Translations under genes and position numbers: made by a program
Origin: Clostridium sp. D43t1_170807_H7
GTDB lineage: Bacteria > Bacillota > Clostridia > Clostridiales > Clostridiaceae
Assembly: GCF_015555905.1 (NCBI RefSeq)
Contig: NZ_JADNLK010000001.1
Location: forward strand, 1-64,000
DNA length: 64,000 nucleotides
Direction of reading: 5' to 3'
The notes under the pieces: generated by a model
Seen by the model: only the letters and a program-made list of their open reading frames with translations
Database searches by the model: none
Told to the model about the DNA's origin: nothing
Shown: positions 26,286-36,034 of the stretch, one piece after another
Numbering within the stretch: position 1 is the stretch's first letter
Layout of the letters: each line of letters starts with the position of its first letter

Positions 26286-26301
26286 TGACTTTTAAGCTAA
26301 A

Positions 26302-28599
26302 TTAAATTAATTCTAATAACTTTAAAACATGAGTTGCAATTTTTCTTTCTTTCCCTTTGTATGGATATGAATGTATGTGTATTGCTGGATTGAAGTTTAG
26401 TTCTATTATTGCATAATTAGTGTTTTCATCTCTATAGTCTTCAAGCATCATATCCACACCACAAATCTTAGCTCCTACAGCTTTTGCTGCATTTACTGCT
26501 ATATCTTTAAACTTTTGTGGAATATCATCTGTATAATCTACACTATCTCCACCAGTGCTAATATTTGAATTTTCTCTTAAATAAATTATTTCATCCTTTT
26601 TAGGAATATAGTCAAAGTTTTTACCTTGTTGCTTTAAAAACAATTCTGCATTTTCTTCCAATCTTATTTTTTCAAGTGGTGTTACATATCCCTTTCCACG
26701 TAATGGGTCTTGATTTTTAACTTCAACTAATTCTGTTATAGATTTTTCTCCATCACCAATAACATTAGCTGGAACTCTATGTAGTATTCCTACTACCTCA
26801 TCATTTATCACTAAAAATCTATATTCTTTTCCTTTAATAAATTCTTCTATAAGAACTGTATTATCATTTTTGAAGGCTATTTCAAAAGCATGGATTATAT
26901 CTTCTAAATTTGCACCTTCTGGGAAAATATTTATTCCTATACCGAAGTTAGTACTCTTTGGTTTTATTACAATAGGCTTATTAATATAGTTATGTGCCTT
27001 TATTTTTGCATCTTCTATAGTATTGAACTCCTCACCCCTTGGAACCTTTACCCCCTTTTCTGCTAAAACTTTTTTAGTTACAGTTTTATTCTCCATAATT
27101 AATACAGAAACATAAGTATCTTTAGAGGTCTTAGTAGCCTGTTTTACATACTCTATTTTTTCACCTTTTTTAAGTGATATAAAATTCTCACTTCTATCAA
27201 CTACATTTACAGTAATTCCTCTTTTAATAGATTCTTTCATTAAAATTTGAGTTGATAACTCTAAATCTTCATATCCTTCTAACTTAAATCTATTTTTATA
27301 TGCAGATTCTTTATAGCTTTTAGCTAAATTTAAAAATGTATTAATATATCCCTCTTCTTTTATTTTTTCTGTTATTTTATATGCATAAGTTAATTTACTA
27401 TCTTTAACTTTAGCAATCATATTTTTAATTACATCTTCAAATCCTAAATTTAATTCATTATTGATACTCATGACTTCGTTAAGTATTTCTAATCCAAAAT
27501 CTATTCTATTGATACACTTTCCATCCTGTTTTAATTCTATATTATCAATACCATTCACAGCTATTAATTGTTGATTTTCTAAAGCTTCTTCTTGCCAGTT
27601 TTCAAACTCACTTTCTTCTTTACTTAATAAATAAATATTAAATACTTGTAAGAATCTTAAATCATCTAAACTTATTCCACCTTTTTCAAATGGATTAATA
27701 TCAATTGTTCTATACTCCAAATATTTTATTCCATCATTAAGTAATGACTCTTTAAAGTTCTTTGTATCACTTGGTTTTAATCTTACTTGACTATACAATT
27801 CCTTATGATTTTCTATTAATTCATCTTTAATATATCCATCTATACTTTCTAAATACTCATTAACACTATTATAACTTGGGAATAAATCTACTTTATTTTT
27901 ATATCCACACTTTCCATTTCTATGAGATATTGCTCCTACACTACTATATTCATTATTATTAATTTCCTTTAATGGACATTTGCAACCATCAATAAAACTT
28001 TCATGTACAACTGGTGATGCTCCGAAAAGATATACTATAAGCCATCTATATCTTAAGTAGTTTCTAGCAACTTTTAAATAAATACTATTTTTAAACTCTT
28101 TATAAGATAATTTCTTTTCACTATCTTCATATAACTTTTCAATTATAGATTCATCAAAAGAAAAATTATAATGAATTCCAGATATAAGTTGCTTTTTACC
28201 ACCATACTTAAGTAATAACTTTTCTCTATATTCTTGAGATTCTTTACTATGATCAGCAAACTTGGCTACTGGAATATCTTTATCATCTGGTATTATACAT
28301 GGTATTGACTCTGGCCATAAATATTCATCTCCAATTTCCATTGCAACTATATCATATAATGCCCTTGTAAAATCATATGCTTCTTTAACATCTTGTAATG
28401 CTGGCGTTATGACTTCTATCTGACTTTCTGAAAAATCTGTTGTAATGTATGGATTATGTGCTTTATCTCCAAACTCTTCTGGATGATCACTTTTAGCTAA
28501 ATATCCATTTTGATCTAATCTTAAAGTTTCTCTTTCAATACCAAAGTTTCCACTTAAAATTTCTTTACTAGAAAATAATTTTTTTATTTTATTTAACAT
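26302..28599 (-). CDS. gshAB: bifunctional glutathione synthetase GshAB (GshF)
   Basis: Makes glutathione in two steps with one polypeptide: glutamate-cysteine ligase (N-terminal, about 1-480) and an ATP-grasp glutathione synthetase (C-terminal, about 485-760). The N-domain has FGIERETLRLDQNG and ITTDFSESQIEVITPAL. The C-domain has PIVIKPKSTNFGIGI, LIEEFIKGKEYRFLVIN and IIELNFNPAIHIHSYP. At 765 residues it is full length. Its start overlaps the MATE transporter stop by 11 bases, so the two are translationally linked. Glutathione synthesis is uncommon in clostridia and suggests oxygen or metal stress defence. Confidence 0.94.
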   Translation of the reverse strand: MLNKIKKLFSSKEILSGNFGIERETLRLDQNGYLAKSDHPEEFGDKAHNPYITTDFSESQIEVITPALQDVKEAYDFTRALYDIVAMEIGDEYLWPESIPCIIPDDKDIPVAKFADHSKESQEYREKLLLKYGGKKQLISGIHYNFSFDESIIEKLYEDSEKKLSYKEFKNSIYLKVARNYLRYRWLIVYLFGASPVVHESFIDGCKCPLKEINNNEYSSVGAISHRNGKCGYKNKVDLFPSYNSVNEYLESIDGYIKDELIENHKELYSQVRLKPSDTKNFKESLLNDGIKYLEYRTIDINPFEKGGISLDDLRFLQVFNIYLLSKEESEFENWQEEALENQQLIAVNGIDNIELKQDGKCINRIDFGLEILNEVMSINNELNLGFEDVIKNMIAKVKDSKLTYAYKITEKIKEEGYINTFLNLAKSYKESAYKNRFKLEGYEDLELSTQILMKESIKRGITVNVVDRSENFISLKKGEKIEYVKQATKTSKDTYVSVLIMENKTVTKKVLAEKGVKVPRGEEFNTIEDAKIKAHNYINKPIVIKPKSTNFGIGINIFPEGANLEDIIHAFEIAFKNDNTVLIEEFIKGKEYRFLVINDEVVGILHRVPANVIGDGEKSITELVEVKNQDPLRGKGYVTPLEKIRLEENAELFLKQQGKNFDYIPKKDEIIYLRENSNISTGGDSVDYTDDIPQKFKDIAVNAAKAVGAKICGVDMMLEDYRDENTNYAIIELNFNPAIHIHSYPYKGKERKIATHVLKLLELI

Positions 28600-29911
28600 C
28601 TTTATAATTTCTCCTTATCTTTATTAGATATATAAAATAGGCTGCTAATCCTTTTAATATACTTGAAATAGCTATACTCCACCATATCCCATTAATTCCA
28701 AGTGTTCTCATTAGAATTAATGCCATTGGAATTCTTAAAACAGTAAAAACAATACTAATTACAGCTGGTATTTTAGGCATTCCTAAACCGGTAAATAATC
28801 CATTTGATACCATTTCTATTGTACTAAAGCCCTGAGAAAATGCAACTGCTTGTAAATAACCACCAGCTATTAAAATAGTATTTTCTTCCCTAATAAACAA
28901 TTTTATAATTGGTTCTTTAAAGACAATAAAAATTATAGACATAATCATTGAATAAATAATTCCTAGTAATAATGCAGTATAATATCCTTGCTTTATTCTT
29001 TTAAATTTATTAGCTCCAAAATTTTGACCTGTAAAACTTGATATAGCTCCATTTAATCCACCAATAACCATATATGTTATTGATTCAATTTGTAAACCTA
29101 TCTTTTGTGCTGCAATTGAATTTGTTCCAAATATAGCAATTATCTTAGCTAAAATTATATTAACTATTGTAAATAATATTCTTTGAAATGCCATAGGAAA
29201 ACCTAGTCTTACAATCTCTAATATTTTTTCTTTATCAATTCCTATGACCTTATCATAATGTAATATTCCATTTGATTTTATTTTATATAATATAAACATT
29301 AATATATTGGATATTAGTGTTGCTACTGCTGCACCTAAAACTCCTAATTTGAATACATAAATAAATATTGGATCTAAAATTATATTTATTATAATTCCTA
29401 TAGCATTTATCTTCAATGAATCTCCATTGTTTCCAAAACTGCTAAATATTCTTGTATATAGTGAATTGAAAAATGCAAAAAATAAAATAGGTGCATTTAT
29501 AGCTAAGTAATAGAATGAGTTTCTTTCTACAATTTCATTATTAAGACTTAAAAATGAAATAAAACTTTTACCTAAAATTATCAAAGCTAATGCATATATT
29601 ATTGCTATAATAAAATTTATTGCTATTCCTGAATTAATATATTGTTTTACTTCTTTATTATCTTTTCTTCCAATAGCATGTGAAACCTTTATTCCTGTGC
29701 CTATAACAACTAATGAGTTGATGGAATATCCTAATCCAATAAAAAAGCTTGATGATCCTATGCTTGCTACAGCATCACTTCCTAATCCACCTACCCATAG
29801 CATATCTATTAAGTTATAAGTAAATTGTAATAATGAGCTACCCATAATAGGTAATGCTAAAGCTGTAAGTACATTAATAACTTTTCCTTGTGTTAAGTCA
29901 ATTTTTTTCAT
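28589..29911 (-). CDS. MATE-family efflux transporter
   Basis: Twelve-span multidrug/toxin extrusion antiporter in the cytoplasmic membrane. The 440-residue protein begins with LPIMGSSLLQFTYNLIDMLWVGGLGSDAV-type MATE sequence (split here as LPIMGSSLLQF and DMLWVGGLG). It repeats the motif in the second half at LGFPMAFQRI and GLNGAISSFTGQNFGA. It is the first gene of an operon with gshAB, with a consensus promoter and a perfect palindrome near the start of transcription. The substrate is unknown; linkage to GshAB hints at thiol conjugates or oxidative-stress compounds, which is inference. Confidence 0.92.
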   Translation of the reverse strand: MKKIDLTQGKVINVLTALALPIMGSSLLQFTYNLIDMLWVGGLGSDAVASIGSSSFFIGLGYSINSLVVIGTGIKVSHAIGRKDNKEVKQYINSGIAINFIIAIIYALALIILGKSFISFLSLNNEIVERNSFYYLAINAPILFFAFFNSLYTRIFSSFGNNGDSLKINAIGIIINIILDPIFIYVFKLGVLGAAVATLISNILMFILYKIKSNGILHYDKVIGIDKEKILEIVRLGFPMAFQRILFTIVNIILAKIIAIFGTNSIAAQKIGLQIESITYMVIGGLNGAISSFTGQNFGANKFKRIKQGYYTALLLGIIYSMIMSIIFIVFKEPIIKLFIREENTILIAGGYLQAVAFSQGFSTIEMVSNGLFTGLGMPKIPAVISIVFTVLRIPMALILMRTLGINGIWWSIAISSILKGLAAYFIYLIKIRRNYKDVK

Positions 29912-29976
29912 ATATTCTCCTTAAAATTATTTTTAGTTAATTAATAAAAATAATACTTATTATTTAACCACTAAAT

Positions 29977-29992
29977 ATAGATAGTTATCTAT
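29977..29992. promoter_or_regulatory. candidate operator palindrome before MATE-gshAB
   Basis: ATAGATAGTTATCTAT is a perfect 16-bp palindrome just downstream of the -10 element, where repressors of the ArsR, MarR or TetR type often bind. An ArsR-type regulator gene lies 150 bases away; whether it binds here is unknown. Confidence 0.45.
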
Positions 29993-29996
29993 GTTT

Positions 29997-30025
29997 AATA
30001 TAGTTTTTTATTTTTTAATTGTCAA
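29997..30025 (-). promoter_or_regulatory. promoter of MATE-gshAB operon
   Basis: TTGACA (complement of 30020-30025), 17-base spacer, TATATT (complement of 29997-30002). Confidence 0.75.
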
Positions 30026-30093
30026 CAGTCATAGTATTATCGAAAAAAATTCCTTAATACATCTCCCATAATTTTTTTATCTTTTATAAAAAT

Positions 30094-30136
30094 AAAAGGG
30101 CCTCATAATAATTAAATTTATTATGATAACCCTTTT
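30094..30136 (-). terminator. terminator of the ArsR-type gene
   Basis: AAAAGGGTTATCATAATAAA stem with its complement, followed by TTTTATTTTT on the minus strand, just beyond the stop at 30143. Confidence 0.8.
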
Positions 30137-30142
30137 GTGAAT

Positions 30143-30463
30143 TTAACAATCACAATTCGTGCTTTCTTCAATTATTAATTCTTTATTGCTTAGCATTAAT
30201 TCATTTAAAAACATTAATAACTCATTTGCATTATCTTTATTTAAGCTATAATAATTCCAAGTGCCCTCTTTTCTTAAGTTAACTAATCCGCATTCTATTA
30301 GTACCTTCATATGATGAGATAATGTTGGTTGAGTAAATTTAAAGTGTTCTAACAACCTACAAGCACATCTCTCACCTAAAGATAATATATGAATAATTTG
30401 TAATCTATTAGAATCACTTAATGCTTTAAATATTTTTGCATTATTCTCATATTTACTATCCAT
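30143..30463 (-). CDS. ArsR/SmtB-family metalloregulator
   Basis: 106-residue winged-helix repressor. It has SDSNRLQIIHILSLGERCACRL-type N-terminal helices; the CxC in RCACRL (about residues 31-35) is in the place used for As(III)/Sb(III) binding in ArsR. The recognition helix is TQPTLSHHMKVLIECGLV, then the wing NLRKEGTWNYYSL. A C-terminal CDC adds a possible thiolate site. No arsenate reductase or As exporter is adjacent; the MATE-gshAB operon downstream is the nearest potential target. GGAGG precedes the ATG. Confidence 0.9.
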   Translation of the reverse strand: MDSKYENNAKIFKALSDSNRLQIIHILSLGERCACRLLEHFKFTQPTLSHHMKVLIECGLVNLRKEGTWNYYSLNKDNANELLMFLNELMLSNKELIIEESTNCDC

Positions 30464-30494
30464 AACTCCTCCAATAAAACTACTTTAAATATTA

Positions 30495-31211
30495 TTATTC
30501 CCTAAATTCTTCTCTTAAATTACTAATTATTATGTTTCTAATATCTTCAGCTAGAGTCTTTTCTTCATCTCTTGTTAATCCATCAGTTTCTATAGCCTTA
30601 CAAAATGTTACATTAACAGTAGACGGCTTAAATTTATTATTCTTTTCAAATGATGTGAATGCAGCATCTATTGTTACAGGTACTATTGGCACCTTAGCTT
30701 TAATTGCCAGTTTTAAACTTCCCTTTTTAAATGGAAGTGTCTTTCCATCTAAGCTTCTAGTTCCTTCTGGAAATATCATCATTGAATAGCCATCTTTTAA
30801 ATTTTTTACACCTTCATTAATTACTCTAACTGCATCTCTTGGATTTTCCCTATCTAAAGGTATGCATTTTCCTCTTGATAACCAATAACTTAATATTGGA
30901 ACCTTTAAAACTTCTTTTTTAGCTACAAATCCAACAAGCCTATCAGCTGAATAGAATATAGTTGGTATATCTAATATACTAGTATGATTTCCTATAAACA
31001 CACATGGTCCTTCTGGTATATTTTCTTTTCCTTTAATAACTATATCCATTCCTATAATTTTTATAGTAAACTTTGACCATAAATACATGCATTGAGCTGC
31101 ATATTCTGTTGCCTTCTCTATCCCATACTTTCGTTTTATATGTTCATACTTAAATCCTTTTAACCTTGTATATACCATATAAAAAAAATATTTTATAGCC
31201 TTTATTATCAT
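30495..31211 (-). CDS. plsC: 1-acyl-sn-glycerol-3-phosphate acyltransferase
   Basis: Acylates lysophosphatidic acid to phosphatidic acid in membrane lipid synthesis. The 238-residue protein has the acyltransferase block NHTSILDIP (the NHxxxxD catalytic motif, about residues 74-82), VAKKEVLKVP and GKCIPLDREN, and the glycerol-phosphate motif FPEGTRS near residue 150. The membrane-associated N-terminus is basic and aromatic. It lies 31 bases upstream of the ArsR-type gene and may be co-transcribed with it. Confidence 0.93.
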   Translation of the reverse strand: MIIKAIKYFFYMVYTRLKGFKYEHIKRKYGIEKATEYAAQCMYLWSKFTIKIIGMDIVIKGKENIPEGPCVFIGNHTSILDIPTIFYSADRLVGFVAKKEVLKVPILSYWLSRGKCIPLDRENPRDAVRVINEGVKNLKDGYSMMIFPEGTRSLDGKTLPFKKGSLKLAIKAKVPIVPVTIDAAFTSFEKNNKFKPSTVNVTFCKAIETDGLTRDEEKTLAEDIRNIIISNLREEFRE

Positions 31212-31277
31212 GTAAATCCCCCTATTATTATAGTCTTAACTATTATATCATCATTTTATATACATTTTCAAAAAAAA

Positions 31278-31309
31278 TACTTTTAAATTATTCAAAATCT
31301 AAAAGTATT
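31278..31309 (-). terminator. terminator after the pentapeptide/membrane gene
   Basis: ATACTTTTAGATTTTG stem with its complement and eight T on the minus strand, beyond the stop at 31322. Confidence 0.85.
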
Positions 31310-31321
31310 TAAGTCTACCTA

Positions 31322-32053
31322 TTATCTTACTAATTTTCTTACTACTACACCAGTTCCTATCCCCATCATAACAACTCCCGATAATATTTCAAAGCTAGCA
31401 AGAATTTCAGATGTATTTACTGGAATACTTTCATTTGCTCCAACTCCACTAAATAAATTTATACTTAGTATAATTCCTTGCCTTAGACACTCAAATAGGC
31501 TACTATTAAATATAGTAATTATAGTATCATCTATTTCAATTCCAAAAATTGAATATAAAATCCCAAATACAATCATAACAACAAAAGAAAATAATAAAGC
31601 ATTAATAGGTCTTTCTCCATATCTACATGTAGCCCAGTATAAATCTGATTCTAACCTTTGAGTAAACTTCAAAACATTTCTTTCTACCCTCTTACACAAA
31701 TAATAATATTCTCCAAAATTATTATTTAATGAATTTTCCTTAAACTTATCTGCAATGGTTTCATAAGTCATATAAATTCCTTCATATTCATTCCTATCTT
31801 TTTTTCTAAATTCTATCTTATCAAAAAACGTTTTTTCATCTAGCTTTGTTTTCATTTTATCAGTAAAATCTAAATCTATAATATAGCTACTCATAATCTT
31901 AGCACCTGATAAATCACAATCTTCTATTCTTACTCTATTTACTTCACAATTATTAATAATTACGCTATTCATATCACTTAATAGAAAATATGTATTATGA
32001 ATTAAAGAATTATCAAATATTAAATAACTTAATGTACACCCATCAAATTTAGC
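31322..32053 (-). pseudogene. C-terminal part of an interrupted pentapeptide-repeat membrane protein
   Basis: This open frame directly continues the one ending at 32054. After the TAG codon, 27 residues of pentapeptide-like sequence (AKFDGCTLSYLIFDNSLI) run in frame into the ATG at 31972. More pentapeptides follow (INNCEVNRVRIEDCDLSGAK), then a helical linker and two hydrophobic segments near residues 125-145 and 190-210 of the part starting at 31972. Between them lies INLFSGVGANES, resembling a pore-loop two-span channel module. The part from 31972 (216 residues) could still be made if translation restarts, but no good ribosome binding site precedes it. Confidence 0.75.
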
Positions 32054-32488
32054 CTATATACTACAATTATTAAACTCACAAGAAAAATTATCATACCTAT
32101 TTAATGATGGCTTCTTCTCACTTTCCTCCTTAAAAAAAGTACAATTTTCAAATATTACTCCACCATTTTCAAAATTACACTCATTAAATATACATCCTAT
32201 AAAACTACAAGCATCAAATTTTACATTTCCAAATGTACATTTATTAAATACTGCACAAATAATATCCTTATTAGAAATTACAATAAAATCTTCTTCTCCT
32301 AAAATTCTTCCTCCCCCGAAATGTTTTTCTTCAAATGTTTTATAACTATATTCCTTATCTGGATTATATGTATTAGGCAATTCTCTTGATTTTACTAAAT
32401 CATCAAATAATTTTTTATTATTTTCTTTCCTCTTTTTAAGTTGATTTGTTGCTTTATATCTTTCTTCCTTAAAATTAACATAGCCCAT
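32054..32488 (-). pseudogene. N-terminal part of an interrupted pentapeptide-repeat protein
   Basis: 144 residues before an in-frame TAG at 32054-32056. After a basic helical start (ATNQLKKRKENNKKLF), the region from about residue 70 on shows pentapeptide repeats of the A(N/D)LXX type: AVFNKCTFGNVKFDACSFIG, then IFNECNFENG, which would form a right-handed beta helix. The original protein would be about 388 residues including the C-terminal membrane module. GGAG precedes the ATG. It lies downstream of sbcC on the same strand with a 54-base gap. Confidence 0.78.
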
Positions 32489-32542
32489 AATATCAACTCC
32501 TTTATGATATTATGGACTATATATTATAACATTATTCTAATT

Positions 32543-35500
32543 TTAGCTTCTTTCAATTTTCACCTTACTTCCACCCATTCCTGCTTCTGCTGGAGTAATT
32601 AAAAGCTTAACAGGAACTCTATTCTTAATAGATTCAACATGACTTATTATTCCTACCTTTAATTTATCATTATGAATTCTTTCAAGTGAACTCATAACAA
32701 CTTCTAAAAGATTATCATCTAAAGTACCAAAACCTTCATCTAAGAAGAATAATTCAAGTGGTGCAGTTCCCTTTAGTTGAATTTCTGCTGATAATGCAAG
32801 TGCTAAAGCAAGTGATGCTAAGAAGGTTTCCCCTCCTGAAAGTGTAGAAGCATCCCTTTCTGCTCCACCATTTTTATAATCTCTAATTATAAATTTTCCA
32901 TCTTCATCAACTTCTAATCCATAATTTCCATTAGTTATTTCTTTTAACTTTTTACTAGCTTCAAGTGAAACATACTTAAGTCTAGTAGCTGCAACAAATT
33001 CAACAAACTTTTTACCTTTAAATAATTTATCTAGGTCATTTAATAATGCAAGCTTATGATCTAATTCTTCCTTTTGCTTCAATAAACCTTTTAGCTCCAT
33101 CATCTTTTCTTCTATTACCTTAAGTTCTTCTTGAAGCTTAACTTTTATTTCATTAAACTCCTTAACTCTAACTTCTTTTTCTTCTTTTTCTTCCTGTATA
33201 GAAACCCATTGCTCCTCACTTAATTCTCTATTTCCAATTTTTTTAGAAATACTTTCAATTGCTCCTTTAATCTTTGCTAAACTATCATTATAATTATCAA
33301 TTTTAACTTTTAAAACTTCTATTTCACTTTTTTCTAAAACATTATTCTTAACTTCTTCTATACTTAAAAAGTTTTCTTCCTTTAAAGCCTCATCAAGCTT
33401 TTGTTTTTCTTTATCTTTTCTTTTATACAGCTCTCTACCTTTTGAAGCAATACTAATTAGCTTAGAATTACATTCTTCATAACTCTTATCCGCTTCTTCT
33501 TTCGCTTTTTCTGCAAGTATATAATTCTCTTCAACTCTCTTTATTTCACTCTGAATATTTTTTAATATTTCTTCAATATTATCTATATCCTTAACTTTAC
33601 TTTTTATCTTTATTAAACTTTCATCTTTAATTTTTATCTTTTCTTCTAATGTTGTATTAATCTTTGCTAACTCTTGATTAGTATCATTTAAACTTTTTAT
33701 TGCATCTTCTCTATTTTTGCTTAATTCCTCTAATCTATTTCTATAGCTTTTAATTATTTTCTCAATTTCTTCTCTTTCATGTTCAATTTTATTTATTTCA
33801 TCATTCTTAGCTATAAAATCTTTAACATTAGTCTTTACCTTAAGTGAATTTAATTCTCTTTCAATCTCTTGTAACTTTTCTTCTTCCTTTTTCTTATCTT
33901 CTAATAGTTCTTTTATTGTATTTTCATCACTATTAATTTTAGTTTCTAATTGTGCATATTTAAGTTTTAAATTATTACTTTCCTCTTTTAAAGTCTTATT
34001 TATATTTTCATATTCTTCTTTTTTAACATTATACTCATTTAGTTTAACTCTTAAATCACTTATCTTTAATTGAAGCTTAGATACCTCTTCTTCATTAAAA
34101 TCATCACCTAAATTTTTAATTACATCTTCACTCTTCTCTACAGTTTCTTTAAAAAGGGTTAACTTAGCTTCTATATCCCTTATATTATTAGATAATTCAT
34201 TAAAATATTTTTCTTTTAAAGCCATGCTATTTTCAAGACTATTAATATCTCTAATTTCTATATGTCTAATATTTTCTTTATGATGTTCTATAGAACCACA
34301 AACCGGACAAATATCTCCAGATTTTAATTCTTCTCTCAATTTATGAGCTAAATTTTCTCTCTCTATTTCAAGAATATCTATTCTTAACTTCTTAATTTCA
34401 CTATCTAAATTGATATACTCTTCTTTTTTAGGCTTTAATTCTTTAGTTAATCCTTCAATTGCATTTTTATTTTTTAATATCTCTTCTTTTGCTCTTTTAA
34501 ATATATCTAATTTACCCTTAAGATCAGAATATTTTTCTTGCATATCAAATAAATCATTTTGATTTCCCGGGCAATTCTTTACTAAGTTTTCTAAACCACT
34601 TTCATTTTCTATTAATAAATTATTCGTCTTATCTAACTCAAGTTTTAAAATATTTTTTTCTTCTACAGATTTTTTTATCCCTTCATTATTAGATTCTAAT
34701 TTTACTTTATAATCTTCAACTTTCTTAAAGAAATTATTATAATCTCTAGTAACAACTACTCCTTGTTGAACATTTTCTTTTAATTCTCTATCAATATTTA
34801 AAGTATCCCTATATACTTCCTTTTCTTTTAATAGATTATTTCCTTTCTTTAATCTATTTTCGGAATCTATTAGTTTGTTTTCATTTTCTTTTTTCTTTTT
34901 AAGTAAATCTTCTACAACTTTATTAATTTCTTTAATTTCACTTTCTAAAGTCACTAAGGCCTTTTTATCTTCTATTGCATCTTTTATTTTCTCTTCTTGT
35001 ATTTTATATTTAGGAAGCTCATTATCCTTATTTATTCTAGCCTTACTCCAGTTTTCTTCACATTTATCTTTTTTCTCTTTAAGTTCTTCACATTTTACTT
35101 TAACTTCACTTAATTCTTTTTCTGTAAAGTTAATATTCTTTAATGTTTCTTCATAAGCTATTACAAATGGATTGACCTTACTTGCAGCCTCAGCAGTTTT
35201 AACTCTTTCTTTAAATGAATTTATTTCATTTGCTTTTTCAATAAGTTCACTTTCTCGCTCCTTATATTCCTTAACTTCAAGTTGCATTTTCCATAGCTCT
35301 GAATTTTCTTTAAAACCTTTTTCTATTACTTTAAGCTCTTTATTAGCTTTTTCTAAATTTTCAATACTTATATTTAACTCTTCTTCTTTTTCCTTCTTCT
35401 TATCTTCGCTTATATCTTCGTATCCCATAAGCTGTCCTAATAAAACACTATTTTCTGTTTTTTCCTTATTAATTTCTTTAGATAACTTACTTGAAAGTTT

Positions 35501-36034
35501 ATCACCATATTCTCCTAAATTAAAAAGTCTTTCTAGCATTTCTCTTCTAGGTTTTCCTTCAAGCTTTAAGAATTCTGAAAACTTTCCTTGTGGTAATACA
35601 ACTGTTCTAGTAAAATCCTCTAAACTTAATCCAATTATCTCTTTGCACTTATCTGTAACTGTTTTAACCTTATCTGCTAAAACCTCTTCTCCATTACTTA
35701 TGTCAACTATCTTACACTTACCAGATACGGGATTTCCTGATTTTTTATCTCTTTTAAACTCTCTATTAACTAAATACCTTTTAGTTTCTGCTCCTGATAT
35801 TTGAAATTCAAAGCTAACATTTAACCTATCACAATTTGTATTTATATAATTAGAACTTTTTCTTGAAACATCACCATATAAAGCTAATGTTATCCCATCT
35901 AAAATTGTAGATTTACCACTTCCTGTTGGACCAAATATTCCAAACAATCCACGATCAGTTAATTTCTCAAAATCTATAGTTTGTTCTTCTATAAAACTAT
36001 TTAATCCTTTTATCTTAAGCTTAATTGGTCTCAT
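32543..36034 (-). CDS. sbcC: nuclease SbcCD subunit C
   Basis: ATPase subunit of the SbcCD (Mre11-Rad50 type) complex that cuts hairpins and protein-blocked DNA ends. The 1163-residue protein has Walker A GPTGSGKST near residue 36 and two long coiled-coil arms. The zinc-hook CPVCGS lies near residue 575, and the signature LSGGETF and Walker B LFFLDEGFGTLD lie at the end. I choose ATG at 36034 because GAGGGGG is then well spaced. It overlaps sbcD by 14 bases, indicating coupled translation. Its substrates include long palindromes like those in this window. Confidence 0.95.
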   Translation of the reverse strand: MRPIKLKIKGLNSFIEEQTIDFEKLTDRGLFGIFGPTGSGKSTILDGITLALYGDVSRKSSNYINTNCDRLNVSFEFQISGAETKRYLVNREFKRDKKSGNPVSGKCKIVDISNGEEVLADKVKTVTDKCKEIIGLSLEDFTRTVVLPQGKFSEFLKLEGKPRREMLERLFNLGEYGDKLSSKLSKEINKEKTENSVLLGQLMGYEDISEDKKKEKEEELNISIENLEKANKELKVIEKGFKENSELWKMQLEVKEYKERESELIEKANEINSFKERVKTAEAASKVNPFVIAYEETLKNINFTEKELSEVKVKCEELKEKKDKCEENWSKARINKDNELPKYKIQEEKIKDAIEDKKALVTLESEIKEINKVVEDLLKKKKENENKLIDSENRLKKGNNLLKEKEVYRDTLNIDRELKENVQQGVVVTRDYNNFFKKVEDYKVKLESNNEGIKKSVEEKNILKLELDKTNNLLIENESGLENLVKNCPGNQNDLFDMQEKYSDLKGKLDIFKRAKEEILKNKNAIEGLTKELKPKKEEYINLDSEIKKLRIDILEIERENLAHKLREELKSGDICPVCGSIEHHKENIRHIEIRDINSLENSMALKEKYFNELSNNIRDIEAKLTLFKETVEKSEDVIKNLGDDFNEEEVSKLQLKISDLRVKLNEYNVKKEEYENINKTLKEESNNLKLKYAQLETKINSDENTIKELLEDKKKEEEKLQEIERELNSLKVKTNVKDFIAKNDEINKIEHEREEIEKIIKSYRNRLEELSKNREDAIKSLNDTNQELAKINTTLEEKIKIKDESLIKIKSKVKDIDNIEEILKNIQSEIKRVEENYILAEKAKEEADKSYEECNSKLISIASKGRELYKRKDKEKQKLDEALKEENFLSIEEVKNNVLEKSEIEVLKVKIDNYNDSLAKIKGAIESISKKIGNRELSEEQWVSIQEEKEEKEVRVKEFNEIKVKLQEELKVIEEKMMELKGLLKQKEELDHKLALLNDLDKLFKGKKFVEFVAATRLKYVSLEASKKLKEITNGNYGLEVDEDGKFIIRDYKNGGAERDASTLSGGETFLASLALALALSAEIQLKGTAPLELFFLDEGFGTLDDNLLEVVMSSLERIHNDKLKVGIISHVESIKNRVPVKLLITPAEAGMGGSKVKIERS

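Noticed and set aside
32054-32056. TAG read as pyrrolysine or programmed readthrough
   Set aside because: No pylRS/pylT or readthrough signal is visible in the window, and a simple nonsense mutation explains the split. It would need evidence from the rest of the genome.
34875-35804. Plus-strand frames of 93 and 210 residues opposite sbcC
   Set aside because: They are Ser/Leu/Phe-rich shadows of the Lys/Glu-rich coiled coils of SbcC, without ribosome binding sites.
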